64,000 nucleotides of DNA from an uncultured Candidatus Melainabacteria bacterium (GCA_934700385.1 CAKUXO010000010.1:1-64000); one strand, 5' to 3'; counted from the first letter of the stretch, positions 18,250 to 27,148 are shown. The notes: generated by a model not told the origin, from the sequence alone. Program-made: numbers and translations.

Positions 18250-19362
18250 TTAATCCTCATCTATATTTTTAACTTTTAACTCGCAGCACATTTGACATGC
18301 GCTAAAAACCTTTGAATATTTTAAATTTTTTCTAAAACAACGATATTTTGGATAGTTTAAAATATTTGATAGTTTATCTTCTAAGATATTTCCCATTTTA
18401 GCTGATAAACAAGGGTAAACATCCCCTTTTGGGTTAATTATTATGTTTGAATAAGGATATAAACAAGGTTCATAAATTTTCGTTATATCTTTATTTTTAT
18501 ATTCATTGAAAAATTTTTCAATTAATTCAAGCTCTTTTTGATAATTATCTGCTTCAAACTTAGGTGCAAAGCGGATTTTGGTTTTTGAGGTTTTTCTTAT
18601 TTTAGATATTTCTTTATAAACTTCCTTGAATTTTTCCATATCAAAATATGGTTCAATCGGATATTCTTTTTCATAAAAAATTGGATTGAAATCATCAAAC
18701 AGTGTTCCATTTTGTTTTAAATTGTTGTTTCTTAAAAATGAAATTGAGAAAAATTCAAAAGAATTTTTTGTTGCATATTTATATAATTTCAATAAATCTT
18801 CAAGATTATCTTTTAAAACAATTGTCTTAATATCAATCATTAAAGAAGATTTTTTTTCTTTTCTTTTTTGATTAATTTTTTCAAGATTATCTTTTACTTT
18901 TTCAAAAAGCCCATCGTGACATCTATTTATATCGTGGGTTTTTCCCCAACCATCAAGAGAAACGCTTAAAAGAAGAATTTTAGATTGTATTAGGGCATTT
19001 ATTATTTCATCAGATAATAAAAAGCCATTTGTTACAACGTTTACTTTTCCAAAAGTTTTTTTAGAGGCTGCATATAAAATTTCAATAAAATCTTTTCTGA
19101 TTGTAACTTCACCCCCAACAAGAGTAATAAAGCCCCAAAAAGGGATTTTTGAAATTACTTCAAGCCATTGGTCTTTTGTTAATTCATCTTTTTTTCTATC
19201 TTGCCCAATATAACAATATGGGCAATTTAAGTTACATCGATGTGTTAATTCTAAGGAATATCTTAAAGGCAAAAGCGCTCGCCCTGTTTTAATTAAAGGC
19301 TTAGAGCAGTTAAGTTTTGCATAAGAATTTCTTAAAAAATCAAAAAGAAAAGATTTATCCAT
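18250..19362 (-). CDS. Radical SAM protein with SPASM-type C-terminus
   Basis: This 370-residue protein has the canonical 4Fe-4S motif CNLNCPYC near residue 43 (CxxxCxxC) and GGE (LVGGEVTIR) for SAM contact. The C-terminal cysteine set (PCLYPYSNI, VYPCLSAKMGN, ACQMCCE) would bind auxiliary clusters as in SPASM proteins. The family includes peptide-modifying and anaerobic sulfatase-maturing enzymes. Its gene lies between a polytopic membrane protein (6 nt upstream) and an M16 peptidase (adjacent). No precursor peptide or sulfatase was found next to it, so the substrate remains open. Confidence 0.92.
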   Translation of the reverse strand: MDKSFLFDFLRNSYAKLNCSKPLIKTGRALLPLRYSLELTHRCNLNCPYCYIGQDRKKDELTKDQWLEVISKIPFWGFITLVGGEVTIRKDFIEILYAASKKTFGKVNVVTNGFLLSDEIINALIQSKILLLSVSLDGWGKTHDINRCHDGLFEKVKDNLEKINQKRKEKKSSLMIDIKTIVLKDNLEDLLKLYKYATKNSFEFFSISFLRNNNLKQNGTLFDDFNPIFYEKEYPIEPYFDMEKFKEVYKEISKIRKTSKTKIRFAPKFEADNYQKELELIEKFFNEYKNKDITKIYEPCLYPYSNIIINPKGDVYPCLSAKMGNILEDKLSNILNYPKYRCFRKNLKYSKVFSACQMCCELKVKNIDED

Positions 19363-19368
19363 TTTTTA

Positions 19369-20121
19369 TTATTTACTTTCAGTTAAGCATTTTTGATAGT
19401 ACCAAAAAGTGCTGATTGGAAAAGAAAATAAAACAAATAAAATCATAAAAATTACATATAAATAACTTGGTAAAATAACCATTATGCAAGAAACCACAAG
19501 GTTAAATACACCAATTAAAAAGCCTGTAAAATCAAGTTTTTTATAACAATTAACAAATAAATCTAAGAATTTTTCATCTTTCTTTTTGAAGAAAAACGCT
19601 TGTAGGGCATAGTTTGTAAAAGGTAAAAGTAAAATTAAATTAATTAAAAGTAAAGATGTGCAAACTGTGAATTTATGAAGTGCCGTACGAGAAAGAATTG
19701 AATAATCTACGCAAAATTTAATTTGAAAAGCAAAATAAATTAAAACAGGTAAACATAAAAGTAATGTTACCAATGAAACAAAAACCGTATAAAGGGCGAT
19801 TTTATTACCTTTTTCTTTTGTTTTTGCTAATGCTGATTTTAAATCAATTAACATATCTTGGTTTTTTGAAAAATCCCAAGCGGCATAATTCAAGCTATAA
19901 GCGATTAAATAACCTCTCCAAAAAGCAAAACATAAAGCAGGGATTGTGATAAAAATTGCTAATAAACCAAAAAATGGGTTAGCGGTTTTAATTAAAGGTA
20001 GCATAGCTAAAACCCCTATTAAAGCAATAATAATCGGCATAATCATCATATATAAATAAGATTTAATATATGCTTTTGTAAATTCTAGCGTTTGAACAAA
20101 ATATTGTGCAAAATTTTTCAT
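19369..20121 (-). CDS. Polytopic membrane protein of unknown function
   Basis: This 250-residue inner-membrane protein has about six hydrophobic helices: near 24-45, 50-72, 112-133, 150-170, 195-215 and 220-242. The layout resembles DUF975/YciC-like small membrane proteins but I cannot assign a family. It starts the minus-strand run with the radical SAM, M16 and parvulin genes, the gap to the radical SAM gene being 6 nt. A role in exporting or receiving the product of that operon is possible but unproven. Confidence 0.82.
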   Translation of the reverse strand: MKNFAQYFVQTLEFTKAYIKSYLYMMIMPIIIALIGVLAMLPLIKTANPFFGLLAIFITIPALCFAFWRGYLIAYSLNYAAWDFSKNQDMLIDLKSALAKTKEKGNKIALYTVFVSLVTLLLCLPVLIYFAFQIKFCVDYSILSRTALHKFTVCTSLLLINLILLLPFTNYALQAFFFKKKDEKFLDLFVNCYKKLDFTGFLIGVFNLVVSCIMVILPSYLYVIFMILFVLFSFPISTFWYYQKCLTESK

Positions 20122-20189
20122 TACATTCCCCTATACTTTTTTCTTTCTTGAATTATACTATATAATTATAACTTAAACATACAATAATT

Positions 20190-20834
20190 ATGAATATTAA
20201 AGAATTATTTTCAAGTTTCAAAAAAGAAGATTTTTTTCAAAACGTCAATCTTCATATACATTCAACTCATTCTGATGGCGAAAGAAGTTTTGATGAATTA
20301 GTTAATCAAGCGAAAAAGCTCAATTTAAAATTTTTTTCAATCACAGACCACAACAGCGTTTCGGGCTATAAAGATAAAGATTTATCAGAAATTCCAAATT
20401 TAATTAAAGGGGTTGAATTTGATTGTTTTTACAAGATGTCTTTACTTCATATTCTTGGTTATAATATCGACATAAATAATAAAGAATTGTTAAATCTTTG
20501 TGCTAAAAATGAACTTGAACAAAAAAATGATTTTATAAGACTTTTTAAATCGAGACATCCTAAAAAAGTAATTCAAGCTATCCATAACGCTGGTGGTATC
20601 GCTGTTTTAGCGCATCCTTGTTGTTGTAATGTTTTTAATTTAAAAGATTTTTGTATTAAATTAAAAGCCTTAGGGCTTGATGGCATTGAAACATATTATC
20701 CTTATGACCGTTTTAGAGGGATAATTAAATTTTCTTCAAGAAAATTGCCCTTTAAAATTGCTTCAGAACTTAATTTAATTCAAACAGGCGGATTAGATTC
20801 TCATAAAGATATTGAACAGTTTAAATATTCATAA
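20190..20834 (+). CDS. PHP-domain metal-dependent phosphoesterase
   Basis: This 214-residue PHP protein has motif I HIHSTHSDG (about 22-30), motif II ITDHNS, a Glu in GVEFD, HILGYN, AHPC (about 148) and C-terminal GGLDSHKD. These are the expected ligands of the trinuclear metal site. It resembles the YciV/RNase AM group but is shorter (about 280-290 there), the helical insert being reduced. The ATG has no clear Shine-Dalgarno. A TATAAT at 20161-20166 suggests a very short leader. Convergent with adk, with a shared terminator. Confidence 0.88.
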   Translation: MNIKELFSSFKKEDFFQNVNLHIHSTHSDGERSFDELVNQAKKLNLKFFSITDHNSVSGYKDKDLSEIPNLIKGVEFDCFYKMSLLHILGYNIDINNKELLNLCAKNELEQKNDFIRLFKSRHPKKVIQAIHNAGGIAVLAHPCCCNVFNLKDFCIKLKALGLDGIETYYPYDRFRGIIKFSSRKLPFKIASELNLIQTGGLDSHKDIEQFKYS

Positions 20835-20835
20835 A

Positions 20836-20857
20836 AAAACGGGCTTTCGCCCGTTTT
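20836..20857. terminator. Bidirectional terminator between PHP gene and adk
   Basis: ACGGGCTTTCGCCCGT is flanked by A7 and T4, between convergent genes. It also closes the rpsE-adk operon. Confidence 0.9.
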
Positions 20858-21523
20858 CTAGTCTTCAAAAATAATTTCTTTTAAGTTTTCCCAAATTTCA
20901 GTTATTGGTCTATCTGCGTCAAGCTCTTTTAAAATTCCCATTTGTTTAAAATATTCATAAAGTGGGGCAGTTTCATTTGCATAAGTTTCAAAACGAGCTC
21001 TTGCGGTTTCTTCGTTATCATCTTTACGAGTAACAAGTTTTGTATCACAAATATCGCAATAATCCATAATTTTAGGAGGGTTTGAAATTAAGTTATAAAT
21101 TGTTCCGCATTTTGGACAACTACGACGATTAATTAATCTTTGAATTAAAACTTCGTTATCAATGTCAAAATAAATTGCCATAGCGTCATCTTTTAAAGAA
21201 AAAGTGCCAATTTCAGACATAATTTCTTTAAGAGCTTCACCTTGTTCAACTGAACGAGGAAAACCATCTAAGATATAGCCATTTTTGCAATCATCTTGAG
21301 ATAATCTGTCTTTAATTACATCAGAAACAACTTTTAAAGGAACAAGTTGACCTTTGTCGATATATCCTTTTGCAATTTTACCTAGTTCGGTTGCGTCGTG
21401 GATATTTTTTCTTAAAAGCGAACCTGTATCTACATGTGGTACAGATAATTTATCTGCAAGTCTTGATGTTTGAGTACCTTTTCCTGAGCCAGGAGGTCCT
21501 AAAAATATAAATACTTTTTTCAT
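20858..21523 (-). CDS. adk: Adenylate kinase
   Basis: This enzyme interconverts ATP + AMP and 2 ADP. The start is taken at the ATG at 21523, preceded by AAAGGAC and giving MKKVFIFLGPPGSGKGTQ (221 residues). An earlier in-frame ATG would overlap secY. The P-loop is GPPGSGKGT, the NMP-binding region includes DTGSLLR and GFPRS, and the LID carries a four-Cys zinc site (CPKCGTIYN...CDIC). It lies 10 nt behind secY, the classical end of the spc operon. Confidence 0.97.
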   Translation of the reverse strand: MKKVFIFLGPPGSGKGTQTSRLADKLSVPHVDTGSLLRKNIHDATELGKIAKGYIDKGQLVPLKVVSDVIKDRLSQDDCKNGYILDGFPRSVEQGEALKEIMSEIGTFSLKDDAMAIYFDIDNEVLIQRLINRRSCPKCGTIYNLISNPPKIMDYCDICDTKLVTRKDDNEETARARFETYANETAPLYEYFKQMGILKELDADRPITEIWENLKEIIFED

Positions 21524-21533
21524 TTTGTGTCCT

Positions 21534-22874
21534 TTATTGTTGTAAGAAACTTTCATAGTTTTTTGCTAACATGTGGGTTTTAATTTGATTAATGAAATCA
21601 AGCGCAACCCCAACTAAGATGATTAAACTTGTTGCACCAATACCTTGGAAAGTTGTGATATTAGTGATTTTGGTAGCAATTGTTGGAATTAAGGCAATTA
21701 TACCTAATGCCAAAGCACCTATAAAAGTAATTCTTGAAAGAATTTCATTTAATTTATCGGCAGTTGGTTTCCCCGGTTTAACCCCTGGGATAGCAGAGCC
21801 ATATTTTTTAAGATTGTTTGCAATTTCTTTAGGTTGCATTGATGGGATAATTGAAGCATAGAAGAAAGTTAGAGTAACAATCAATACAAAATAAATTACA
21901 TAGTAGCTTGTAGAGTTTGCACTGAAAACTAAACTTAATTTCTCAAAAATGCCCGCCAAAACAACATTTTCGATGTGCATTTGTTGTACAAAACCTAATA
22001 CCGTTGCAGGGAATAATAAAATTGCAACTGCAAAGATAATCGGCATAACCCCTCCTGGGTTTAATTTGAAAGGAATATTTGTGTTTTGTCCGCCATATAC
22101 TTTGTTGCCAACTTGACGACGAGCAGAAACAATCGGCACTTTTCTTGCTGCTTCATGCAAAATTATAATAAATATAATTGTTGCAAGAAAAATCGCAATT
22201 AATGCCAATAAACCTAATTGTAACATTGAATCTTGCGCAACAAGAGTTGCTGTTCTATTACAATATAAAGGAATTCCCGCAATAATACCAACAAAAATTA
22301 ATAAAGATGCGCCGTTTCCAACGCCTTTTTCTGTAATTAATTCGGCTAACCACATAACAATTATAGCCCCAGCTGTTAAAGTAACTGCTGAACCAACAAA
22401 AAACATTGCAGGGTTAACGTTTGGTAAAATTGCCCCAGGGAGTTTGTATAAAGCTAATGAAAAAATAATTGATTGGAAAAGCGCTAATCCAACTGCAAAA
22501 AGTCTTGTGTATTGTTGGATTTTTCTTCTTCCTGCTTCACCATCTTCTTTTTGAGCTCTTTCAAGGCTTGGAATAACAACCGCTAAAAGCTGCATAATAA
22601 TTGAAGATGTGATAAAAGGTCCGATACCTAGGGCAAAAATTGAAACTTTACCCAAAGCACCACCTGAAAACATATCTAAAAAGCCAATTAAATTGTTTCC
22701 ATTAGCAAGATTTTGGAACACTTCATTGTTAATACCAAAAATTGGTAATTGTGCGCCAAATCTGAACATGGCAATTATCGCAAAAGTGAATATCAGCTTT
22801 TGCTTTAATCCACTTGAGCGCCAACTTGCCATTAAGTTTTGTATAATTTTTTCCTGATTAACAGATTGCTGCAT
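21534..22874 (-). CDS. secY: Protein translocase subunit SecY
   Basis: This is the channel subunit of the Sec translocon, 446 residues with ten predicted membrane helices. Family segments are visible: the plug/TM2 region FLDMFSGGALGKVSIFALGIGPFI split over helices, QYTRLFAVGLA, and the C5 cytoplasmic region GVKPGKPT. Its ATG overlaps the rplO stop as TAATG, so translation is coupled. It is followed by adk. Confidence 0.97.
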   Translation of the reverse strand: MQQSVNQEKIIQNLMASWRSSGLKQKLIFTFAIIAMFRFGAQLPIFGINNEVFQNLANGNNLIGFLDMFSGGALGKVSIFALGIGPFITSSIIMQLLAVVIPSLERAQKEDGEAGRRKIQQYTRLFAVGLALFQSIIFSLALYKLPGAILPNVNPAMFFVGSAVTLTAGAIIVMWLAELITEKGVGNGASLLIFVGIIAGIPLYCNRTATLVAQDSMLQLGLLALIAIFLATIIFIIILHEAARKVPIVSARRQVGNKVYGGQNTNIPFKLNPGGVMPIIFAVAILLFPATVLGFVQQMHIENVVLAGIFEKLSLVFSANSTSYYVIYFVLIVTLTFFYASIIPSMQPKEIANNLKKYGSAIPGVKPGKPTADKLNEILSRITFIGALALGIIALIPTIATKITNITTFQGIGATSLIILVGVALDFINQIKTHMLAKNYESFLQQ

Positions 22875-23317
22875 TATACTAATTCAACCTTTCCGCCTGC
22901 TTTTTCAATTTTTTCTTTTGCACTTGGGCTAATGTATGAAGCCTTAACTGTAATAGCTTTGTTAATTTCACCATTTCCAAGAACTCTTAAAGCAACAGCG
23001 GAAGAATCAGCTTTTTTAGCACTTTGTAAGAAAGCTAAATCGATTTCTTCAACATCTAATTCAGCTAATCTTGCAACGTTGATAATTGCAGATTCTTCTC
23101 TGAATTTGTTTTTAAAACCTTTTAATTTAGGCATTTGACGGTATGATGGCATTTGACCACCTTCAAAACCTCTTTTGTGAGAGTTGCCTGATCTTTGACC
23201 TTCACCGTTGTTACCACGGCAGCTGGTTTTACCATGACCTGAAGCAATACCTCTACCTTTGCGTTTTTTAGCGTGAGTTGCGCCTTCAGCAGGTCTTATA
23301 TCTTCTAATTTTAACAT
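22874..23317 (-). CDS. rplO: 50S ribosomal protein L15
   Basis: This 147-residue large-subunit protein has the Gly/Lys/Arg-rich N-terminus (KRKGRGIASGHGKTSCRG) and the conserved RGFEGGQMPSYRQMPKLKG segment (here KRGFEGGQ). It stands between rpmD and secY as in the spc operon, and its stop overlaps the secY start. Confidence 0.97.
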   Translation of the reverse strand: MLKLEDIRPAEGATHAKKRKGRGIASGHGKTSCRGNNGEGQRSGNSHKRGFEGGQMPSYRQMPKLKGFKNKFREESAIINVARLAELDVEEIDLAFLQSAKKADSSAVALRVLGNGEINKAITVKASYISPSAKEKIEKAGGKVELV

Positions 23318-23343
23318 TATATTACCTTTCTTATTTTTCGTAA

Positions 23344-23526
23344 TTAATCAACAATTGCTACGATATGAGATACCTTGTTAACCATACCCATAATGGTAGC
23401 GCTATTTGCGTGTTCAACAACTTGGTCTTTTTTCTTTAAACCAAGAGCACGAACGATTTTCACTTGTTTTTCAGAAGCACCGATTGTGCTTTTCACTTGT
23501 TTAATTTTTATTTTATTATCTGCCAT
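23344..23526 (-). CDS. rpmD: 50S ribosomal protein L30
   Basis: This 60-residue protein has the L30 pattern KIKQVKSTIGASEKQ...VRALGLKKKDQVVEH. Length and position between rpsE and rplO match the standard spc order. Confidence 0.95.
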   Translation of the reverse strand: MADNKIKIKQVKSTIGASEKQVKIVRALGLKKKDQVVEHANSATIMGMVNKVSHIVAIVD

Positions 23527-23556
23527 TTTTTTATCCTTTTAATTAAAATTTAGTGC

Positions 23557-24177
23557 TTACGCATTTAACATTTCTTTTACGCTGATGTTACGGATTTTAG
23601 CAACTTCGTTGAATGTTCTTAAAGATTTAAGAGCGTCAAGAGCAGCGTTTGCAGCGTTTAGTGGAGATTTTGATCCTAAAGATTTAGATAGGATGTTTTC
23701 AATTCCTGATAATTCTAATACTGCACGAACCGCACCACCGGCGATGATACCAGTACCTTTTGAAGCAGGTTTTAAAACAACTGAACCTGCGCCTGATTTA
23801 CCTGTAATCATGTGAGGGATTGTTGTGTTGAAAATAGGTACGCTAACAAGATTTTTTCTTGCGTCTGCAACAGCTTTTTGAATTGCAACAATAACTTCAG
23901 CAGCTTTTGCAACGCCCATGCCAACTTTACCTTTTTTATTACCAACGATAACAATAGCTCTGAAAGATAGTTTTTTACCACCTTTAACAACTTTTGTTAC
24001 ACGACGGATTTGAACAACTTGTTCTTTCCATTCAGATTCAACCGGTTCAACGGTTTCAATTTTTCTTCTTCTAGATTTTCTTTGGGGTCTTTTAGCTTCG
24101 TTTGTTTCTTCTTGAACAGGTGCTTGCGCTTGTTCTTGAGTTTCTTCGCTAACTTGGATTTCTTTGTTTTCTTCCAC
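23557..24177 (-). CDS. rpsE: 30S ribosomal protein S5
   Basis: This small-subunit decoding-fidelity protein is 206 residues. The S5 core starts at about residue 48 (WKEQVVQIRRVTKVVKGGKKLSF) with VGNKKGKVGMGVAKA. The C-terminal domain has GAGSVVLKPASKGTGIIAGG. It has a 45-residue Glu/Gln-rich N-terminal extension, then a basic RPQRKSRRRK patch. The start codon is GTG (24177-24175) with AAAGG upstream. Unlike the usual spc operon, no rplR or other ribosomal gene lies upstream. A divergent gene does, and rpsE has its own promoter and hairpin leader. Confidence 0.96.
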   Translation of the reverse strand: MEENKEIQVSEETQEQAQAPVQEETNEAKRPQRKSRRRKIETVEPVESEWKEQVVQIRRVTKVVKGGKKLSFRAIVIVGNKKGKVGMGVAKAAEVIVAIQKAVADARKNLVSVPIFNTTIPHMITGKSGAGSVVLKPASKGTGIIAGGAVRAVLELSGIENILSKSLGSKSPLNAANAALDALKSLRTFNEVAKIRNISVKEMLNA

Positions 24178-24223
24178 TTTTATTACCTTTCTTAGTTGTA
24201 ATTTCTTTTGTTTTTATAATAGC

Positions 24224-24273
24224 AAAAAAGAACATCAAAAAGAGCTTTTCTTCAAAAGCAGTTTTTTATGTTC
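24224..24273 (-). promoter_or_regulatory. Hairpin plus T-run in the rpsE leader (candidate attenuator)
   Basis: On the minus strand GAACAT...GCTTTT-GAAG-AAAAGC...ATGTTC folds into a long, slightly interrupted stem (24230-24273). Six T residues (24229-24224) follow immediately. It lies between the predicted promoter and the rpsE GTG, where full termination would silence five essential genes. Conditional termination or feedback by a ribosomal protein is therefore the natural reading. This is inference from position. Confidence 0.6.
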
Positions 24274-24298
24274 GATGTTGGGATTTTCTGACATGAAA

Positions 24299-24326
24299 AT
24301 TATATTATATCAAGTTATTTATGCAA
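24299..24326 (-). promoter_or_regulatory. Promoter of the rpsE-rpmD-rplO-secY-adk operon
   Basis: On the minus strand, TTGCAT (24326-24321), a 16-bp spacer and TATAAT (24304-24299). A second overlapping TATAAT lies at 24309-24304. The start would be near 24292, giving a leader of about 115 nt. Confidence 0.7.
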
Positions 24327-24437
24327 GAAAAATGTTTCAGAATGTTAATAAATTAAAAATCTACCTTTCTAATCGCCACCTATAGGATGTAAAAAATTAA
24401 TCTTTTAATTATCTTCAAACAAAAAGAAAGGTAAAAT

Positions 24438-25748
24438 ATGACATTTAATCCACTTAAAGAAAAAGGTATTCCAATTGAAAAACAAATAAGGTCTTGGCAT
24501 AAAATTGCCCATAAGCCTTTTAATAAAACCCTTGTAGATTGTTATACAAGAACAAGACAAATTTTAATGAATGGTATTGAAATTGAGGCTTGGGGTTTTA
24601 AACATCAATTTAATCGTTTTATGCCTAATAATAATGATAAAGAGCTTATTAGTTTAATAAGTAAAATTGAAAATTCTCAACAAATTAGCGTTAATTGGAT
24701 GTCGCCAAGTGATCAATCTGTATTAGAAACAACTCTTGCTTATGAGCAAGTGGCGGTTGATTTAACTGCTTGGCTAGCGCAAAATGAGCCTGATGATTAT
24801 GTTAAAGAAACATTTGACTTTGGGCTTTTAGAAGATTTTGACCATCTATATCGCTATAGTCAGTTTGCTTATATGACAGAAGGAATTAAACCTGATTCTA
24901 TTGTTCAAAATAAAACAGATGTTGTTTTAGGGCGCCCAACTCAGTTTCATCATAATAACAATAGTTTAAGAATAAGAAAACCTTATAAGAAAAATGAAAC
25001 TTCTCCTCAAACAAAAGTTAATATTTTAACTTTGTTATCAGCTGAGCAACAAACCCATAACTATTACGCCGAACACGGGTTTAATTATGCTGATCCTATT
25101 TTAAGAAAAACTTATGCTGAAATTAAAGATGTTGAAGAAGAACACACAACAATGTATGAATCTTTAATTGATAGCAGTGAAACTTTCTTTGAAAAACTTT
25201 TAATCCATGAATTTTGCGAAGTTTGTAATTATTATACTTGTTTAACAGATGAAACAGATCAAAGATTAAAAGAAACTTGGGAAATATTCTTGCAATTTGA
25301 GCTTGGTCATCTTCAAGTGGCAATTGATTTATATAAAAAATATGAAAAGAAAGACCCACAAGAAATAATCGGAGATAAAATAATTATCCCTAATAGATTT
25401 CAAAGTCAAAAGGCTTATGTTCAAAAGATTTTAAAATCTGAAACAGATAAAAGATTAACTCAAGACGGCAATTTTGAAAGGGTTAAAAATTTATCTGAAA
25501 ATTGGCAAAGTTATAAAGTTCAAGAAAAACAAAATGAATTTGGTTCACCTTCTGAAGATGCACTACGCCTTGCTTTTAGATATAATAAGCGTGATATTGT
25601 TTCGGGAGATAGCAAACTTATTAATAATGAAGATAAAATTTTAAAACAAAGTCTGCAAGAAATTGCCCTTGCAAAAAATACAGTTTGTCCTGATGAACTT
25701 CACAATGCTATTGAAGAATTTGAAATTTCAAAAAATGAAGATATGTAA
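24438..25748 (+). CDS. Helical protein with repeated ExxH motifs, possible ferritin-like diiron protein
   Basis: I do not recognise this 436-residue protein by name. It is mainly alpha-helical. Acidic/His pairs spaced along helices recall four-helix-bundle metal sites: E103, E132/H136, E203/H207, E233/H236 (DVEEEH), E258/E261 (HEFCE) and E288/H291 (FELGH). These would suit two iron ions in one or two ferritin-like bundles, but no family signature is decisive. The ribosome site AGAAAGG precedes the ATG. The gene is divergent from rpsE and convergent with the W-repeat protein, whose stop is adjacent. Confidence 0.82.
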   Translation: MTFNPLKEKGIPIEKQIRSWHKIAHKPFNKTLVDCYTRTRQILMNGIEIEAWGFKHQFNRFMPNNNDKELISLISKIENSQQISVNWMSPSDQSVLETTLAYEQVAVDLTAWLAQNEPDDYVKETFDFGLLEDFDHLYRYSQFAYMTEGIKPDSIVQNKTDVVLGRPTQFHHNNNSLRIRKPYKKNETSPQTKVNILTLLSAEQQTHNYYAEHGFNYADPILRKTYAEIKDVEEEHTTMYESLIDSSETFFEKLLIHEFCEVCNYYTCLTDETDQRLKETWEIFLQFELGHLQVAIDLYKKYEKKDPQEIIGDKIIIPNRFQSQKAYVQKILKSETDKRLTQDGNFERVKNLSENWQSYKVQEKQNEFGSPSEDALRLAFRYNKRDIVSGDSKLINNEDKILKQSLQEIALAKNTVCPDELHNAIEEFEISKNEDM

Positions 25749-26969
25749 TTATTTACAATGGGCTTCGTAAATCTTTTCTATATCCCTATCTTTTTCATAA
25801 AAGCCCCACTGTGAAAGAATTTCTTTTTGAAGTTGTCCAACCTCTTTTTTAAGGGTTGGATATTCTTCTTCACAGGCTTTATAATAAGAAAGTTTGTAAG
25901 AAAATTCTCTATCATCAAGCGGAATTCCTTTGTTTTCTTTGTTTAAAATAAAAGGTAAAATTGGAAATTCTTTTACTTTTCCTTTTAAAAACTCTTTTCC
26001 TTTTGGGTGCATTTCCCAAGCAAGGCTGCTTGCTTTTGAGGTTATTTCCATTGTTTTTCGATAAGTTGGATTTTGCCAAAGAGCCTTGTTTCTTTCAACC
26101 ATACGTTGATGATAAATTGGGTCTTGCCAGTTTGCTTTTGCTAATTGACTCATTTTTTCGTGGTAAGCTGGGTCTTGCCAACGTTCTATGGTTAGGCGAA
26201 CCATTTTTTCTTTAAATTCAGGATTTTCCCAATTTCCAACACTTCTTTCTCTCATCATTTCTCGAAATTCTGGTTTAGCCCATTGTTCTTTTGAAACTTG
26301 CCTCATTTTTTCGTGATAGGCTGGATTTTGCCAGCGTTCTTTTAACCTTTGAGAAGCGCTTTGTCTTAAAAGTTCATTATTTTTAAATTGATTAATTGTA
26401 TTATAATATTGCTTTTTAGCTGCTAATAAATCTCTATAACCTTTATCCATAGGAATAGAAAGCTCTTTTGAAATTTTATTCATAGAAGTTAAACTAATTC
26501 CAAAAAATCTATCTTGATTAGTTTTTGTGTTAAAAGAAATTGCTTCAGCGTAATGCAGTTGAACAAGTTTTAGAGAAAAATTTTCAAGCGTTAAGCCCTC
26601 ATAACGTCCGCTTTTAACCTCTTTTAAAACCCCTCTACCTCTTTTTGGTTCTTCAATATCTTTTGCATCTTTAACTTTTTTAAGCTCGGGGAATTTTTCT
26701 TTCGCTTCTTCAAGAGTTTCACAATTTAAAAGGTCGTGGTAATAATCTTTTTGAATTTGAATTATATTAGCATTTTTATCTTTTTCAAGAGCGCTTAAAA
26801 TTTCTTCCCTTAGTTCTGGGCTTGGAAAACTTTCAGGCGGAAGTTTTTTTGCTTCAAGATAAAGATTTTTCCCTGAAAATGAAACACTGTCTTGAATTGG
26901 TTTGAAATAAGGGTTTTTCTTTTTTAGGGTGTTAAATTGTGGGGTATATGTATTAAAATTTATTTTCAT
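25749..26969 (-). CDS. Unknown protein with six 17-residue Trp repeats and an N-terminal SFSG motif
   Basis: The start at 26969 is chosen because GAGGAT lies just upstream and the N-terminus (MKINFNTYTPQF) matches lineage-type proteins. The protein has 406 residues. The disordered N-terminus ends with DSVSFSGKN near residue 32. A middle helical domain follows, then six exact-period 17-residue repeats with Trp at 213, 230, 247, 264, 281 and 298. The consensus is W-x-[DNK]-P-x-[YF]-[HRK]-x-x-M. Similar W-x-D-P-x-[YF] units occur beside HNH/homing nucleases as presumed DNA-binding repeats, but no nuclease motif is present here. Function unknown. Confidence 0.85.
   Translation of the reverse strand: MKINFNTYTPQFNTLKKKNPYFKPIQDSVSFSGKNLYLEAKKLPPESFPSPELREEILSALEKDKNANIIQIQKDYYHDLLNCETLEEAKEKFPELKKVKDAKDIEEPKRGRGVLKEVKSGRYEGLTLENFSLKLVQLHYAEAISFNTKTNQDRFFGISLTSMNKISKELSIPMDKGYRDLLAAKKQYYNTINQFKNNELLRQSASQRLKERWQNPAYHEKMRQVSKEQWAKPEFREMMRERSVGNWENPEFKEKMVRLTIERWQDPAYHEKMSQLAKANWQDPIYHQRMVERNKALWQNPTYRKTMEITSKASSLAWEMHPKGKEFLKGKVKEFPILPFILNKENKGIPLDDREFSYKLSYYKACEEEYPTLKKEVGQLQKEILSQWGFYEKDRDIEKIYEAHCK
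26043..26348 (-). repeat. Six tandem 51-bp coding repeats (17-residue Trp units)
   Basis: The encoded units share the core RWQDPAYHEKM with variants (QWAKPEFREMM, NWENPEFKEKM, NWQDPIYHQRM, LWQNPTYRKTM). Trp spacing is exactly 17 residues throughout. Confidence 0.9.
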
Positions 26970-27148
26970 TTTATCCTCGGTAAGTATTGTAAGTATATAA
27001 AACATGGGAAAAATATTTTTTGCGTTTTATTGTAGTTGCTTCACATTCCCTAAAAAACATGAGATTTTCTCAAACTAAAGTATAAAAAATATTAACTAAT
27101 GTATAAATTTTTCAAAAAAAGCTACAGTTTTAAAAATTTATGCCGATA

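Noticed and set aside
26043..26348. Short regular repeats considered as a CRISPR array
   Set aside because: The period is 51 bp, in frame and without unique spacers. They encode 17-residue protein repeats.
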